Assembly: GCF_005298075.1 (NCBI RefSeq)
Contig: NZ_SZZH01000001.1
Coordinates: forward strand, 1,736,001-1,800,000
Origin: Nakamurella flava
GTDB lineage: Bacteria > Actinomycetota > Actinomycetes > Mycobacteriales > Nakamurellaceae
Length of the DNA stretch: 64,000 nt
Direction: 5' to 3'
Under the pieces are notes generated by a model, which was not told the DNA's origin, searched no databases, and was given only the letters and a program-made list of their open reading frames with translations. How positions within the stretch are numbered: the stretch's first letter is position 1; each line of letters begins with the position of its first letter. The position numbers were made by a program, and so were the translations under genes. Positions 33,948 through 42,699 of this stretch are shown piece by piece.

Positions 33948-34499
33948 TCAGAGCTGGTCGTCGAAGAGGTAGCGCACCTCGCCCGGGGCGTACCAGGCCA
34001 GGTCGAAGTCCTGGACGGAACCCATGGCGAACTCGGCGTCGGGATCGCCGAGGTCCGCCGCGTCCACCAGCGGCAGCGCCGCATCCACCGCCGGACCGGC
34101 ATCCGCGCCGTCCACGTGGACGGCCGCCACCTGGCGCCACGCCACCGCACCGGTCAACCGGACGGCGGCCCGGTCCAGGTCCGAGCGCACGGTCACCGCC
34201 GCCTCGGGGACGTCGACGGCCACCACCACGCGCAGGGACGGTCCGTCCGTCGCCACGGGCGTCTCCCCCTCGGTCCGCTCGGCCGCCAGCAGACGCAGCG
34301 AGGCGCGCGCGGCGTCCTGCATGGCCAGGTATTCGAGGTCCTCCTCCGTCCAGTCCGGGTACTCGCGCTGCAGCGCGGGACTCACCGCGAACGCCGTCCC
34401 CCCGGCCACCGGGACCTGCTCGTCGGTCAGCGCCGCCCGCAACCGGGACAGGGTCGCCGGCACATAGACCCGCAGGTCGCCGGACGGGGCCCGGCTCAT
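33948..34499 (-). CDS. Conserved actinobacterial protein, DUF6912-like
   Basis: 183 residues, no membrane segment. It begins MSRAPSGDLRVYVPATLSRLRA and holds the segments DWTEEDLEYLAMQDAARAS and VVVAVDVPEAAV, typical of a conserved actinobacterial family of unknown function found beside WS/DGAT genes in mycobacteria (Rv3231c as I recall). Its ATG overlaps the stop of the acyltransferase gene (ATGA), implying coupled translation. No catalytic residues are evident. Confidence 0.8.
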   Translation of the reverse strand: MSRAPSGDLRVYVPATLSRLRAALTDEQVPVAGGTAFAVSPALQREYPDWTEEDLEYLAMQDAARASLRLLAAERTEGETPVATDGPSLRVVVAVDVPEAAVTVRSDLDRAAVRLTGAVAWRQVAAVHVDGADAGPAVDAALPLVDAADLGDPDAEFAMGSVQDFDLAWYAPGEVRYLFDDQL

Positions 34500-36061
34500 C
34501 GCGCGTCCCCCGACGAACCGCGACGGGTGGCCGGCCGCGTCCCGGCCCGGCTGCGGGACCGGGTCGGCCGTTTCTCCGGCCGCGCGTCGGGGGCCGCTCG
34601 GTGCTGGACTGTGGGGGGCACGGTGGACCGCAATTCTTCGACCGCCTCGGTGATGTGGATGCTGAAATCGTCGATGTCGGGGATGGCCTCGCGGTCGGCG
34701 GTGACGCCGAAGAACACCCCGCCCCGGTAGGACGTGCAGGACACCGCGATGGCCTGCCCGAGCCCCAGCGGCGCGACCGGGTACATGGCCTCGACCGGAT
34801 AGCCGGCGGCGTACAGCGGGATCTGCGGACCGGGGACGTTGGTGATGAGCAGGTTGTACAGCCGCCTGGACAGCTGCCCGGCCATCCGGGCGCCCAGCGC
34901 GTGCAACGTCGGCGGGGCGAATCGCCCCAGCTCGACCAACGCGTCCGCGGTCATCGGCGAGCCGGTCTCCAGCTGGCTCTCCATCGCGAACGAGACCTGG
35001 TGCAGCCGCATCACCGGGTTCGCCTCCGCGACCGGCAGGTCCAGCAGCACCGACTGCACGCCGTGGCCACCGCCCTCCCCACCACCGGCCGACGCCGGAC
35101 CCAGCAGCGGGGACACCGACACCGGAACCATCGCGCGGACGACCGTGTGGGTGGCGACGGGTTCGCCGTGGGCCAGCAGCCATGACCGCAGCGCACCGGC
35201 CACCACGGTCAGGATGCCGTCGTTCACCGAACCGCCGTGCGCCCGCCGCACCGCCTTGAAATCGGCCAGGTCGGCCCGCACGGTGACGAACCGTCGCTGA
35301 CCGGACCGGGCGTCGTTGAGCAGTGAGCGCGGCGCCGGAGCCACGGTGCGGGCCAGCACGGAGAGCACCCGACCCGCGGTGTCCACCACCCGACCGGCAG
35401 CGGCCCGGGCGTCCAGCGCGGAGTAGCGCACGACTTCGAGCACGTCCGTGGGGCGGGTGGCCAGATCGGCGACCGCGTCCACCACCAGGTCGATGTCACT
35501 CGGGGACGGGTCCGGGATCCACGGCTGCTGCGGCACCACCCGCGCCTGCCGGCTGACGTCGAGGATGGCCGCGGCCACGTCGACCGCACCGATCCGGTCG
35601 ACCATCGCGTGGTGGGTCTTGTTGACCAGGGCGACCCGCCCGCCCGACAGGCCCTCGATGACGTAGACCTCCCACAGCGGCCGGCTGCGGTCCAGCGGCC
35701 GGGAGATCAACCGGCCGATCAGATGGTCCAGTTCGGCGTCCGTCCCCGGTTTCGGCAGCGCCGAGCGCCGCACGTGGTAGGTGACGTCGAAGTCCTCGTC
35801 GTCCACCCAGACCGGGCGGGCCAGTCGGCCGGGGACGAACCGCACCTTCTGCCGGTACCGCGGGACCAGCGAGAGCCGGGACTCGATGAGCGAGACGATC
35901 TCCTCGTACCGGAACCCGACCGGGGCGGCCCCGCCGTCGGCGCCCTCGGAGGCCCGGGTGGGGCCCAGGATGACCACTCCGCCGACGTGCATCGGCGACC
36001 CGGCATCCTCGGCATACAGGAACGCGGCGTCAGTCGCCGACAGCCGGTCCGTCACCCGCAC
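34496..36061 (-). CDS. Wax ester synthase/diacylglycerol acyltransferase family protein
   Basis: 521 residues. The WS/DGAT fold is recognised from DRLSATDAAFLYAEDAGSPMHVGGVV, SRPLDRSRPLWEVYVIEGL, the active-site segment H150-HAMVD155, and the later ITNVPGPQIPLYAAGYPVEAMYPVAPL. Such enzymes esterify acyl-CoA with diacylglycerol or alcohols for storage lipid. The usual HHxxxDG motif reads HHAMVDR here, an arginine in place of glycine. GTG 36061 (GGATGG at 6 nt) or 36055 could be the start. Tgs3 (Rv3234c) occupies the same place in M. tuberculosis. Confidence 0.92.
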   Translation of the reverse strand: MRVTDRLSATDAAFLYAEDAGSPMHVGGVVILGPTRASEGADGGAAPVGFRYEEIVSLIESRLSLVPRYRQKVRFVPGRLARPVWVDDEDFDVTYHVRRSALPKPGTDAELDHLIGRLISRPLDRSRPLWEVYVIEGLSGGRVALVNKTHHAMVDRIGAVDVAAAILDVSRQARVVPQQPWIPDPSPSDIDLVVDAVADLATRPTDVLEVVRYSALDARAAAGRVVDTAGRVLSVLARTVAPAPRSLLNDARSGQRRFVTVRADLADFKAVRRAHGGSVNDGILTVVAGALRSWLLAHGEPVATHTVVRAMVPVSVSPLLGPASAGGGEGGGHGVQSVLLDLPVAEANPVMRLHQVSFAMESQLETGSPMTADALVELGRFAPPTLHALGARMAGQLSRRLYNLLITNVPGPQIPLYAAGYPVEAMYPVAPLGLGQAIAVSCTSYRGGVFFGVTADREAIPDIDDFSIHITEAVEELRSTVPPTVQHRAAPDARPEKRPTRSRSRAGTRPATRRGSSGDAR

Positions 36062-36222
36062 ATCGTGCCATCCGCCCCCGACACCCGGGCCGGGCCCGGC
36101 CGCGGGATCGACCCCCGGCAACCCAGAACGGCGGCGGCGCGAGCCGGCAACGGCGAATCCGCCCCGACCGCCGCTGTTACCGTCGTGGACGGCCCAGCCC
36201 CGACCGCGAGAGGAGTTGCCGC

Positions 36223-36972
36223 ATGGTCGAGCCGTCGCCGTCGGCTTCCGCCGGCCTCGACTCCCCCGGCACCCCCCGCACCGGTCCCCCCGCGGAACCG
36301 GTGAGCACCGGTGGCCCGGAGGCACCGTCCGGGTACTTCGCCACCCGTCTGGCCCCGCATCCGGAACGTTCCCGCATCTGGGGCTACATCTGCGATTACC
36401 TGGCCCGCTGGATCCCCGCCGACGCCGAGGTACTGGAGCTGGGTGCCGGCTGGTGCGACTTCGCCAACCAGGTCACCGCCCGGCGCGTCGTCGCCCTCGA
36501 CCAGGACCCGACCGTCCAGCTCGCCGCGGCCGACGGCGTCCAGGCCGTCGTCGGCGACTGCACCGACCTGCACATGTTCACCGCCGACGAGTTCGACGTC
36601 GTGATGGCCTCCAACCTGCTCGAGCACCTCGATCGCGCGGCGTGCGACGCTCTGCTCGACGAGGCCGCCCGGGTCCTGCGACCCGGTGGCCGACTGGTGC
36701 TGGTGCAACCCAACTTCCGGCTCAACCCGGGGCGCTACTTCGACGACTACACCCACGTCTCGATCTTCACCGACCAGTCGCTGGGCGACTACCTGGCCTC
36801 CCGGGGCTGGACGGTGCAGCACTCCGAGGCGCGCTTCCTGCCGTTGACCATGAAGTCGCGGGCGTCGTCCCTGTCGTTCCTGGTGCCCTGGTACCTGCGG
36901 TCGCCGGTACGCCCGCTGGCCGGTCAGATGCTGTTCGTGGCCACCCCGCCGACCGGCCCGCGGCCGGCCTGA
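36223..36972 (+). CDS. Class I SAM-dependent methyltransferase
   Basis: 249 residues, with a 40-residue Pro/Ser-rich N terminus. Motif I is VLELGAGWCDF (residues 70-80), the acidic ribose-binding residue lies in ALDQD (91-95), motif II-like GDCTDL is at 111-116, NLLEHL at 131-136 and LRPGGRLVLVQP at 152-163. The LNPGRYFDDYTH region is typical of sugar or lipid methyltransferases seen beside glycosyltransferases. A GAGAGGAG ribosome site precedes ATG 36223. A glycosyltransferase gene follows at 15 nt, so a shared pathway is likely. Confidence 0.9.
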   Translation: MVEPSPSASAGLDSPGTPRTGPPAEPVSTGGPEAPSGYFATRLAPHPERSRIWGYICDYLARWIPADAEVLELGAGWCDFANQVTARRVVALDQDPTVQLAAADGVQAVVGDCTDLHMFTADEFDVVMASNLLEHLDRAACDALLDEAARVLRPGGRLVLVQPNFRLNPGRYFDDYTHVSIFTDQSLGDYLASRGWTVQHSEARFLPLTMKSRASSLSFLVPWYLRSPVRPLAGQMLFVATPPTGPRPA

Positions 36973-36987
36973 CCGGGAATCGCGACC

Positions 36988-37713
36988 ATGGCCTGGAACC
37001 AGCAGACGGTGGCTGTCGTGCTGCCCACCTACAACGAGAAGAACAGCATCGCCGGCGTCATCAACGAGTTCGCCAAGCTCGGATACGTCGACGACATCCT
37101 CGTCGTCAACAACAACGCGGCCGCCGGCACCTCCGAGGAGGTCGCCACCACCACCGCGCGGGAGGTGCACGAATCCCGCCAGGGCTACGGCGCGGCCATC
37201 GCCCGCGGGCTCCGCGAGGTCGACGCGGATCTGGTGTGCATCTGCGAACCCGACGGCACCTTCCGCGCGTCCGACCTCAACAAGCTGCTGGCCTTCACCC
37301 CCGAGTGCGACATGGTCGTCGGCTCCCGGACGGTCTCCAACTTCATCTGGGACGGCGCCAACATGGGCTGGCACCTGCGGTGGGGGAACTGGGCGCTGGC
37401 CAAGATCATCGAGGTGCTCTACAACACCGCGTACCTCTCGGACGTCGGCTGCACCTTCCGCGTCATCCGCCGCAACTGCGTCGCCGACGTCCTCCCCCGC
37501 ACCCACGACGCCGGATCGGCGTTCGGCCTGGAACTGCTGCTGGTCACCCTCATCCGGCGGCACCGCGTCGTGCAGGTGCCGGTGAACTACCAGGAACGGG
37601 TCGGGGTCTCGTCCGTGACCGGGCACCTGCACCGGACTTTCGCACTGGGCGCGAAGATGCTCGCCTTCGTCCTGCGCATGCGGCTGCGCCGCCGCGCCAT
37701 CCGGGCCCAGTGA
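36988..37713 (+). CDS. Family 2 glycosyltransferase, DPM1-like
   Basis: 241 residues with a GT-A fold: VVLPTYNEKNSIAGVI at residues 10-25, nucleotide-contacting VVNNNAAAGT, QGYGAAIARGLRE, and the acidic motif CEPDGTFRASDL. The end is amphipathic/basic (RMRLRRRAIRAQ), suggesting membrane association. The best-known relatives transfer mannose or glucose to polyprenyl phosphate; substrate here is not certain. It lies between a methyltransferase and a large membrane protein that could use a polyprenyl-linked sugar. Confidence 0.9.
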   Translation: MAWNQQTVAVVLPTYNEKNSIAGVINEFAKLGYVDDILVVNNNAAAGTSEEVATTTAREVHESRQGYGAAIARGLREVDADLVCICEPDGTFRASDLNKLLAFTPECDMVVGSRTVSNFIWDGANMGWHLRWGNWALAKIIEVLYNTAYLSDVGCTFRVIRRNCVADVLPRTHDAGSAFGLELLLVTLIRRHRVVQVPVNYQERVGVSSVTGHLHRTFALGAKMLAFVLRMRLRRRAIRAQ

Positions 37714-37744
37714 GGTCCCGTCCGATCCCACTGGAGCCCCGCCG

Positions 37745-39457
37745 ATGACCACGCCCGACGCCGACCCCTCCGGTCCCGGACCGATCGACCCGGTCTCCGG
37801 TCGGGCTCTGCCCCGGGTGATCCCGGCGGCGGCCCCGCCCGCCCAACGGGCCCCGCGTCCGGACCGCCTCGGCCGCGACCTGCTGCTCGCCGCGTTGCCC
37901 GTCGTCGTTCTTGGCCTGCTGGTCCGGCTCTGGATCGGGCACACCCCGCTGGTCATCGCCAACTCCGACGAGGCGCTGGTCGGCCTGCAGGCGCGGGAGG
38001 TGCTGCACGGCACCTTCCGCCTCATGGTGGCCGGCAACGACTACGGCTCGACGACCGAGTCCTACCTGCTCGCGCCCCTGCTGCTGATCGGGTCCGGCAC
38101 TTGGCCGCTGCGTCTGCTCGCCGGCATCCTCTGGTTCGCCGTGGCGCTGGCCGTGGTGCGACTGGCCCGGCCGATCGTCGGGCCCGTCCCCGCCCTGATC
38201 GCCGGACTGCTCACCTTCACCTTCTCCAGCGCGGTCGTCATCCTCTCCTCACGGCCCTACTTCGGCTATCCGACCGGGGTGCTGGCCGAGGTGGTCGCCC
38301 TCATCGCGGCCGGTGCGGCGATGGCCGTCCCGGTGGCGCGCCGGCGGTCCCGCCCCCGCCCGAACGCCGCGGACGCCGACGACGCGGCGGACGCTGATCC
38401 TGTCGCGTCGGAGCAGCTCGAACCGCCGGCGCGGCGTCTGTGGCCGATCGCGCTCGTCGCCGGTCTGGCCGCCGGTTTCGCGATCTGGAGCCACCCGATG
38501 TTCGGGTTGATGGCGCTGATCGGCCTGCTGCCCCCGACGGTGCGGCACTGGCGGCGCTGGGGCCAGTGGTGGCTCACGGTCGCGGTCGGCGGGGTGGCCG
38601 GCGTCAGCCCGTGGCTCATCTACATCACCCAGAAGGGCCGACCCCAGGCGGCGTATTCGGCCAGCGAGTCCACCTATCCCGAGCGCATCGGCCGGTACCT
38701 GTCGGAGCTGCTGCCCCGGATGTTCGGGGCCGAGACCTTCGACGGTGACTGGGTGCGGCCCGCACCGGCGGCGGTGGCGGTGTCCGCGGTGCTGATCGTG
38801 GCCGTCTTCGCCGGTCTGGTCCTGCTGGTGGTCCGTCGTGGTGCGGTCGCGTGGCCCGTCGCCCTGGTCGGGGTGGCCGGTATCCCGGCCCTCGCCCTCT
38901 TCCCCCAGACCGTCTACGTCAACGACGCCCGCTACGCCCTGCCACTGCTGCCGGCCGTGGTCCTCGGCCTGGTGTTCTGGTCGACCCTGCTCCCGGGCTA
39001 CCGGCCCGCCGACCTGGCCGGGCCCGCGGCCCCGGGACGGCCCCGTCGTCCCCGGTGGCCGGTGGTGGTGGTGCCGGTGATCTGGATCCTGCTGACCTGC
39101 GTCCCGGTCACCGTCCAGCAGACCGGGTGGACCTGGGGCGACCCCGACGCCAACGCGAAGGCCACCGCCGACCTGCTGGTCGACAACGGCGTCCGCTTCG
39201 TCCGCGGCGACTACTGGACCACGTACCTGCTCGACTACTACGCCGACGGCGCCCTCCAGGTGAGGCCGGACTTCACGATGCGGCTGGCCGACGAGGCCGC
39301 CGCCGTCGACCGGGCGTCGCGGGACGAGCCGTACAAGGTGGCGCTGGTCTACGAACAGGGCGACCCGCCGAAGCTGGTGCTACCGGCCGCGGACTACCAG
39401 CTGCTGCGGGTCGGCACGTACGACGTGTACCTGCCCCAGGTGTCCACCGGACGCTGA
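37745..39457 (+). CDS. Membrane glycosyltransferase-like protein (GT39/GT83 type)
   Basis: 570 residues with 9-11 membrane segments starting at about residue 45. The first periplasmic loop has ANSDEALVGLQAREVLHGTF, where the acidic pair resembles the catalytic Asp/Glu of GT-C enzymes. A charged cytoplasmic insertion (about 200-235) and a soluble C-terminal domain of about 130 residues follow. GT-C enzymes move a sugar from polyprenyl phosphate to protein, lipid or polysaccharide. Position directly after the DPM1-like gene supports this reading, but the acceptor is unknown. Confidence 0.8.
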   Translation: MTTPDADPSGPGPIDPVSGRALPRVIPAAAPPAQRAPRPDRLGRDLLLAALPVVVLGLLVRLWIGHTPLVIANSDEALVGLQAREVLHGTFRLMVAGNDYGSTTESYLLAPLLLIGSGTWPLRLLAGILWFAVALAVVRLARPIVGPVPALIAGLLTFTFSSAVVILSSRPYFGYPTGVLAEVVALIAAGAAMAVPVARRRSRPRPNAADADDAADADPVASEQLEPPARRLWPIALVAGLAAGFAIWSHPMFGLMALIGLLPPTVRHWRRWGQWWLTVAVGGVAGVSPWLIYITQKGRPQAAYSASESTYPERIGRYLSELLPRMFGAETFDGDWVRPAPAAVAVSAVLIVAVFAGLVLLVVRRGAVAWPVALVGVAGIPALALFPQTVYVNDARYALPLLPAVVLGLVFWSTLLPGYRPADLAGPAAPGRPRRPRWPVVVVPVIWILLTCVPVTVQQTGWTWGDPDANAKATADLLVDNGVRFVRGDYWTTYLLDYYADGALQVRPDFTMRLADEAAAVDRASRDEPYKVALVYEQGDPPKLVLPAADYQLLRVGTYDVYLPQVSTGR

Positions 39458-39479
39458 CCCGTCCGGTCGACGCGGCCGG

Positions 39480-40772
39480 TCAGCCGCGGCGGCCGCTGGT
39501 GGCGAGCGGACGCGCCAGCGCCGCAGCGAGGTTCCGGAACGCGCTGGTCAGTGCCGACGACGGGGCCGCATCGGCCAACGGCTGGCCGCGGCGCCAGGCC
39601 CGGTCGGTCGCCGTCCGGTCCTCCGGTAGGCGGGCCAGGACCTCCAGGCCGAGGAACCGACGCACCGCGGCGGTCGCCTCATCGGCCCCGCCCGCCGCCG
39701 GGCGGCAGCGGTTCAGGACCACGCGGGGGTCGACGTCGGGGACGGCCGCCGTCAGCTCCGCCACCCCGCGCACCAGTCGCTCCAGGCCCGGCGGGTCGGC
39801 CGACCCGACGACGACCACCTCGTCGGCCTCCGCCAGCACGGCCAGGGTGGCCCCGTTGCGCCGGGGGGCGACGGTGTCGAAACTGATCTCCTCGTCGGCC
39901 TCGACGGCGAACCCGCAGTCCACGACGACCAGCGCGGCGATCTCCCGGATCTGGCCGAGCACCGTGGGAATGGCGGATGCCCGCACCTCCGGCCACCGGT
40001 CGGCGCGCGCGATCCCGGTGAGGAGCTGCAGATCGGCCGTCACCGACCAGCACAGATCGAGCAGGACGGTGCGATCGAGCCGGCCGTTGGCCGCCTGCCG
40101 GCAGGCCCCGGCGAGCCCCGGGGACTCGTCGAGCAGCCCGAAGGCGCTGGCCAGGACGCCGCCGTAGACGTCGGCGTCCACCAGGACGGTCGGGGTCCCG
40201 GCCGCCGCCGCGGCGGTGGCGATACCGGCGGCGACGGTGGTGCGCCCGGGCGCGCCGGTGGGGCCCCACACGGCGACCACCCGACCCGCCGGCGCCGGCT
40301 CGACCGGCGGTTCGGGCTGCTCGGTGCCCGTCGTCGCCGGGGGTGGGAGCGACCGGCGCGGGTCGGCCACCGACGGGATCGAGCCGGGGTGGTCGGCCGC
40401 GGGGGCCTGCAGTTCCTCGTACGCGGTCCACGCGGCGGTGACCACGGCGTCGGTACCGGCGTCCTCGGCGACCAGGGCCGAGATGCCCATCCGCAGGAGG
40501 CGCTCGCGGGCGGCGGTGTCGCCGACCGGATGCACCCCGACCACCGCCACCCCGGCGGCCCGTAGCCGGGTGACCGCCTCGGTGTCCAGACGGCGCAGGC
40601 CGGCCGCGAGGACGGCGACCGCGGCCTGTCCGGTACCCGCGATGGCGAGCACGTCTCCGAGGTCCACGCAGCGGCGGAGCACCGTCATGGACGCGCCGGG
40701 GCGGTCCAGGGCGGCGACGAGTTCGTTCTCCCAGTTCTGCCCGCTGCCCGCGGTGACCAGTGCCGTGCTCAT
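39480..40772 (-). CDS. CpaE/MinD-like P-loop ATPase
   Basis: 430 residues. An N-terminal receiver-like domain (about 1-125) is followed by a proline-rich linker and a SIMIBI ATPase domain. The Walker A region reads VWGPTGAPGRTTVAAGIA near residue 166: arginine stands where the lysine of GKT is expected. VLVDADVYGG supplies the switch/Walker A-prime Asp, and LVVVDCGF the Walker B. CpaE-like ATPases localise Flp/Tad pilus machinery, but no cpaF/tadA, tadB or pilin gene is here. The upstream CpaB-like gene ends 5 nt before the start, so the pair is an operon. Confidence 0.87.
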   Translation of the reverse strand: MSTALVTAGSGQNWENELVAALDRPGASMTVLRRCVDLGDVLAIAGTGQAAVAVLAAGLRRLDTEAVTRLRAAGVAVVGVHPVGDTAARERLLRMGISALVAEDAGTDAVVTAAWTAYEELQAPAADHPGSIPSVADPRRSLPPPATTGTEQPEPPVEPAPAGRVVAVWGPTGAPGRTTVAAGIATAAAAAGTPTVLVDADVYGGVLASAFGLLDESPGLAGACRQAANGRLDRTVLLDLCWSVTADLQLLTGIARADRWPEVRASAIPTVLGQIREIAALVVVDCGFAVEADEEISFDTVAPRRNGATLAVLAEADEVVVVGSADPPGLERLVRGVAELTAAVPDVDPRVVLNRCRPAAGGADEATAAVRRFLGLEVLARLPEDRTATDRAWRRGQPLADAAPSSALTSAFRNLAAALARPLATSGRRG

Positions 40773-40777
40773 CGCCG

Positions 40778-41419
40778 TCAGCTCGTTCCGCTGACGAGGA
40801 CGACGGTGGCCACACCCTTGGGCAGCAGCTTGACCAGTTCGTCGGCCTTGGCCGCGGGCAGTTGCACGGCCAGCTGGTACTGGTTCGACGAGGCCCCGCT
40901 CAGCCCGCCGGTGGCGGGCGCGGTGACGGCCTGCACGGTCAACGACCCGCCGACCCGGTCGGTGGTGGTCCCCCCGATCGTGGCTCCGGCGGTCGGCTCG
41001 ACGGTCAGGTACAGGTCGATGACGGAGCCGTGGACGACCCCCGGGGGCAGCCGGTCCGGGTCGACGCCGATGGCGACGACCCGGCTGTCCGGTACCGGAC
41101 GCACCGCGGCCGCCGGCAGCAGTGATCCCTGGCCGATCCGCTCCCCCAGCACCAGACCCACCGGCGAATCACCGCCGGGCCCCAGGTACAGCGACCCGGT
41201 GTCACCGAGGTTGACCTCGGCCGGCCGCAGATCGTCCTCGGTGAGGACGGTGCCGGCGGCGAGGTCGCGGCTGGCGGTCCACACCGGGGCGGTCCGGCTG
41301 CTCGCCCCGACCACCCTTGCCCCGAGCACCACGGCGGCGACGACCAGCACGATCCCGCCGACGACCCGGACGTTCAACCAGCGGGGTCGGGTCAGCCGTC
41401 GAGGGCTGCGTGCCGTCAT
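40778..41419 (-). CDS. SAF-domain protein, CpaB/RcpC-like
   Basis: 213 residues: a short cytoplasmic N terminus rich in Arg, one membrane helix at about 22-42, a SAF domain (WTASRDLAAGTVLTEDDLRPAEVNL) and a C-terminal beta-rich region, the plan of CpaB/RcpC, periplasmic parts of Flp pilus systems. GAGGAG stands 6 nt before ATG 41419. It is paired with the CpaE-like ATPase. Without other tad genes the role is open; related actinobacterial pairs are common and uncharacterised. Confidence 0.85.
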   Translation of the reverse strand: MTARSPRRLTRPRWLNVRVVGGIVLVVAAVVLGARVVGASSRTAPVWTASRDLAAGTVLTEDDLRPAEVNLGDTGSLYLGPGGDSPVGLVLGERIGQGSLLPAAAVRPVPDSRVVAIGVDPDRLPPGVVHGSVIDLYLTVEPTAGATIGGTTTDRVGGSLTVQAVTAPATGGLSGASSNQYQLAVQLPAAKADELVKLLPKGVATVVLVSGTS

Positions 41420-41772
41420 CTCCACTCCTCGAAGGTCGGTGATCGCCGGTGTGCGGACGCGACGAAAGGACGCCGCCCGGTCCGCTGTGTGGACAGCTCC
41501 CCACCGGCCGAACGGACGTGCCAGGATGCCTGGGTCGTTCGGGCAAATTACCTCACCGGCCGACAAGCGCCGGCAATCGCCAGCAACCGCTCTCAAAGAT
41601 GATGGCCCGAACGGTTAGGCTGCTGTCAACCAGCCGGGTGGTGGCGGCCGCCGCCAACCGCGACGCTCGTCGCGGCGGTCTGCCCACCCCCGGGCGCCGA
41701 GCCGGAATTGTCGGAAGCCACCCCCGGACGGGGGATGCCGAGATTTCGCCGCACAGGACGGAAGGAGCCGAC
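41420..41772. other. Divergent regulatory region between CpaB-like and HTH genes
   Basis: 353 nt. On the plus strand TAGGCT (41616-41621) is a possible -10 for the HTH gene, with an indifferent -35, giving a 150-nt leader that ends in GAAGGAG. On the minus strand TAATTT (41550-41545) could serve the CpaB-like gene. No coding frame of merit. Confidence 0.4.
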
Positions 41773-42003
41773 ATGGCGTCGGATCGGTTTTTGACGCTCG
41801 GTGACGTCGCCGAGATCCTCAACATCTCGGCGTCGCAGACGTACGCGCTGGTGCGCAGCGGCGAACTGAAGGGCATCCAGATCGGCGGTCGCAACCAGTG
41901 GCGGGTCGAGCGGTCGATGCTCGAGTCGTACATCGACGAGGCCTACCGCCGCACCGCGGCCAACCTGTCGGATCTACCGTCGGCCCTGCCGTCGGACGTC
42001 TGA
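41773..42003 (+). CDS. Small helix-turn-helix DNA-binding protein (excisionase/MerR-like fold)
   Basis: 76 residues. FLTLGDVAEILNISASQTYALVRSGELKGIQIGGRNQWRVERSMLESYIDEAY is a single winged-helix domain of the excisionase (DNA_excise) type, the same fold as BldC. It has an excellent GAAGGAG ribosome site 5 nt before ATG 41773. There is no integrase or phage gene nearby, so this is more likely a chromosomal regulator than an excisionase. Similar short proteins are widespread in actinobacteria; its targets are unknown. Confidence 0.88.
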   Translation: MASDRFLTLGDVAEILNISASQTYALVRSGELKGIQIGGRNQWRVERSMLESYIDEAYRRTAANLSDLPSALPSDV

Positions 42004-42030
42004 CCGCCAACCGGACCGACCGGGGCCGCC

Positions 42031-42606
42031 TCACCCCGTCGGCAGGGTGCGCACCACCGCGATGGCCCGCAGCGGCACCAGGCAGACACTGCGCACCAGA
42101 CCGGCCCGCCGGGGTTCGCCGACAGGATGGACGGCGATCTCGATGAAATCGGCACCGACCCGGTCGACGGTCCCCCAGATCTCCGGTCTGTCCTGATCGA
42201 TCTGCCCCTGGCCGGTCGACACGGCCACCACGGCGCGGTCCCGGGCCACCGACCGCAGTGCCCGGCGCAGATCCAGCCGGGTCGGTCGATCCGGCAGCTG
42301 CGGGGCCGTGCCAGCGGTCAGACCGGACACTGCCGTCACCGCATCCAGGGCAATCAGCAGGTCGCGTCCGAAGTCGTCCTCGATCAGCAGGAAATCCCGG
42401 CCGACCCGGCGCAGGAGCCCTTCGTGCTCCCGCCCACCCAGCACCGTGACCCGCATCCGCCGGTCGAGAGCGCCGCCCAGTCGTTGGACCACCGTGACCG
42501 CGCCGGTGGCCACACGGTCCCGGTCCGCCTGCTCGGCGGCGGCCTGCTCGTCGGCGAGGTCGTCGAAGCGAGCCTCCAGATCGGCGAACAGACGGTCCCA
42601 GCGCAC
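42031..42606 (-). CDS. Conserved actinobacterial protein, function unknown
   Basis: 191 residues, soluble, no motif I can name. It starts WDRLFADLEARFDDLADEQAAAEQADR, a likely helical region, and continues with beta-rich segments RMRVTVLGGREHEGLLRRVGRDFLLIEDDFGRDLLI and IWGTVDRVGADFIEIAVH that resemble two small Sm- or SH3-like repeats. GTG 42606 is chosen since TACAGT (42617-42612) lies 5 nt upstream (leaderless layout); ATG 42639 is the alternative. It is divergent from the LysM gene. Confidence 0.7.
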   Translation of the reverse strand: MRWDRLFADLEARFDDLADEQAAAEQADRDRVATGAVTVVQRLGGALDRRMRVTVLGGREHEGLLRRVGRDFLLIEDDFGRDLLIALDAVTAVSGLTAGTAPQLPDRPTRLDLRRALRSVARDRAVVAVSTGQGQIDQDRPEIWGTVDRVGADFIEIAVHPVGEPRRAGLVRSVCLVPLRAIAVVRTLPTG

Positions 42607-42662
42607 GCGGCACTGTAACGCCGGACGCCCGACCGGCATTCATCCACGTTCACCGCCGACGG

Positions 42663-42692
42663 TTGACAAGAGCCAAAGGTTCCGATCAAGCT
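42663..42692 (+). promoter_or_regulatory. Possible promoter of the LysM gene
   Basis: TTGACA (42663-42668), 18-nt spacer, CAAGCT (42687-42692) as a weak -10, then 7 nt to GTG 42700. No proper ribosome site intervenes. Confidence 0.4.
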
Positions 42693-42699
42693 CTGAGGC

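Noticed and set aside
41773-42003. Prophage or integrated element marked by an excisionase-like gene
   Set aside because: No integrase, attachment-site repeat, tRNA or phage gene lies nearby; the fold is common among chromosomal regulators.
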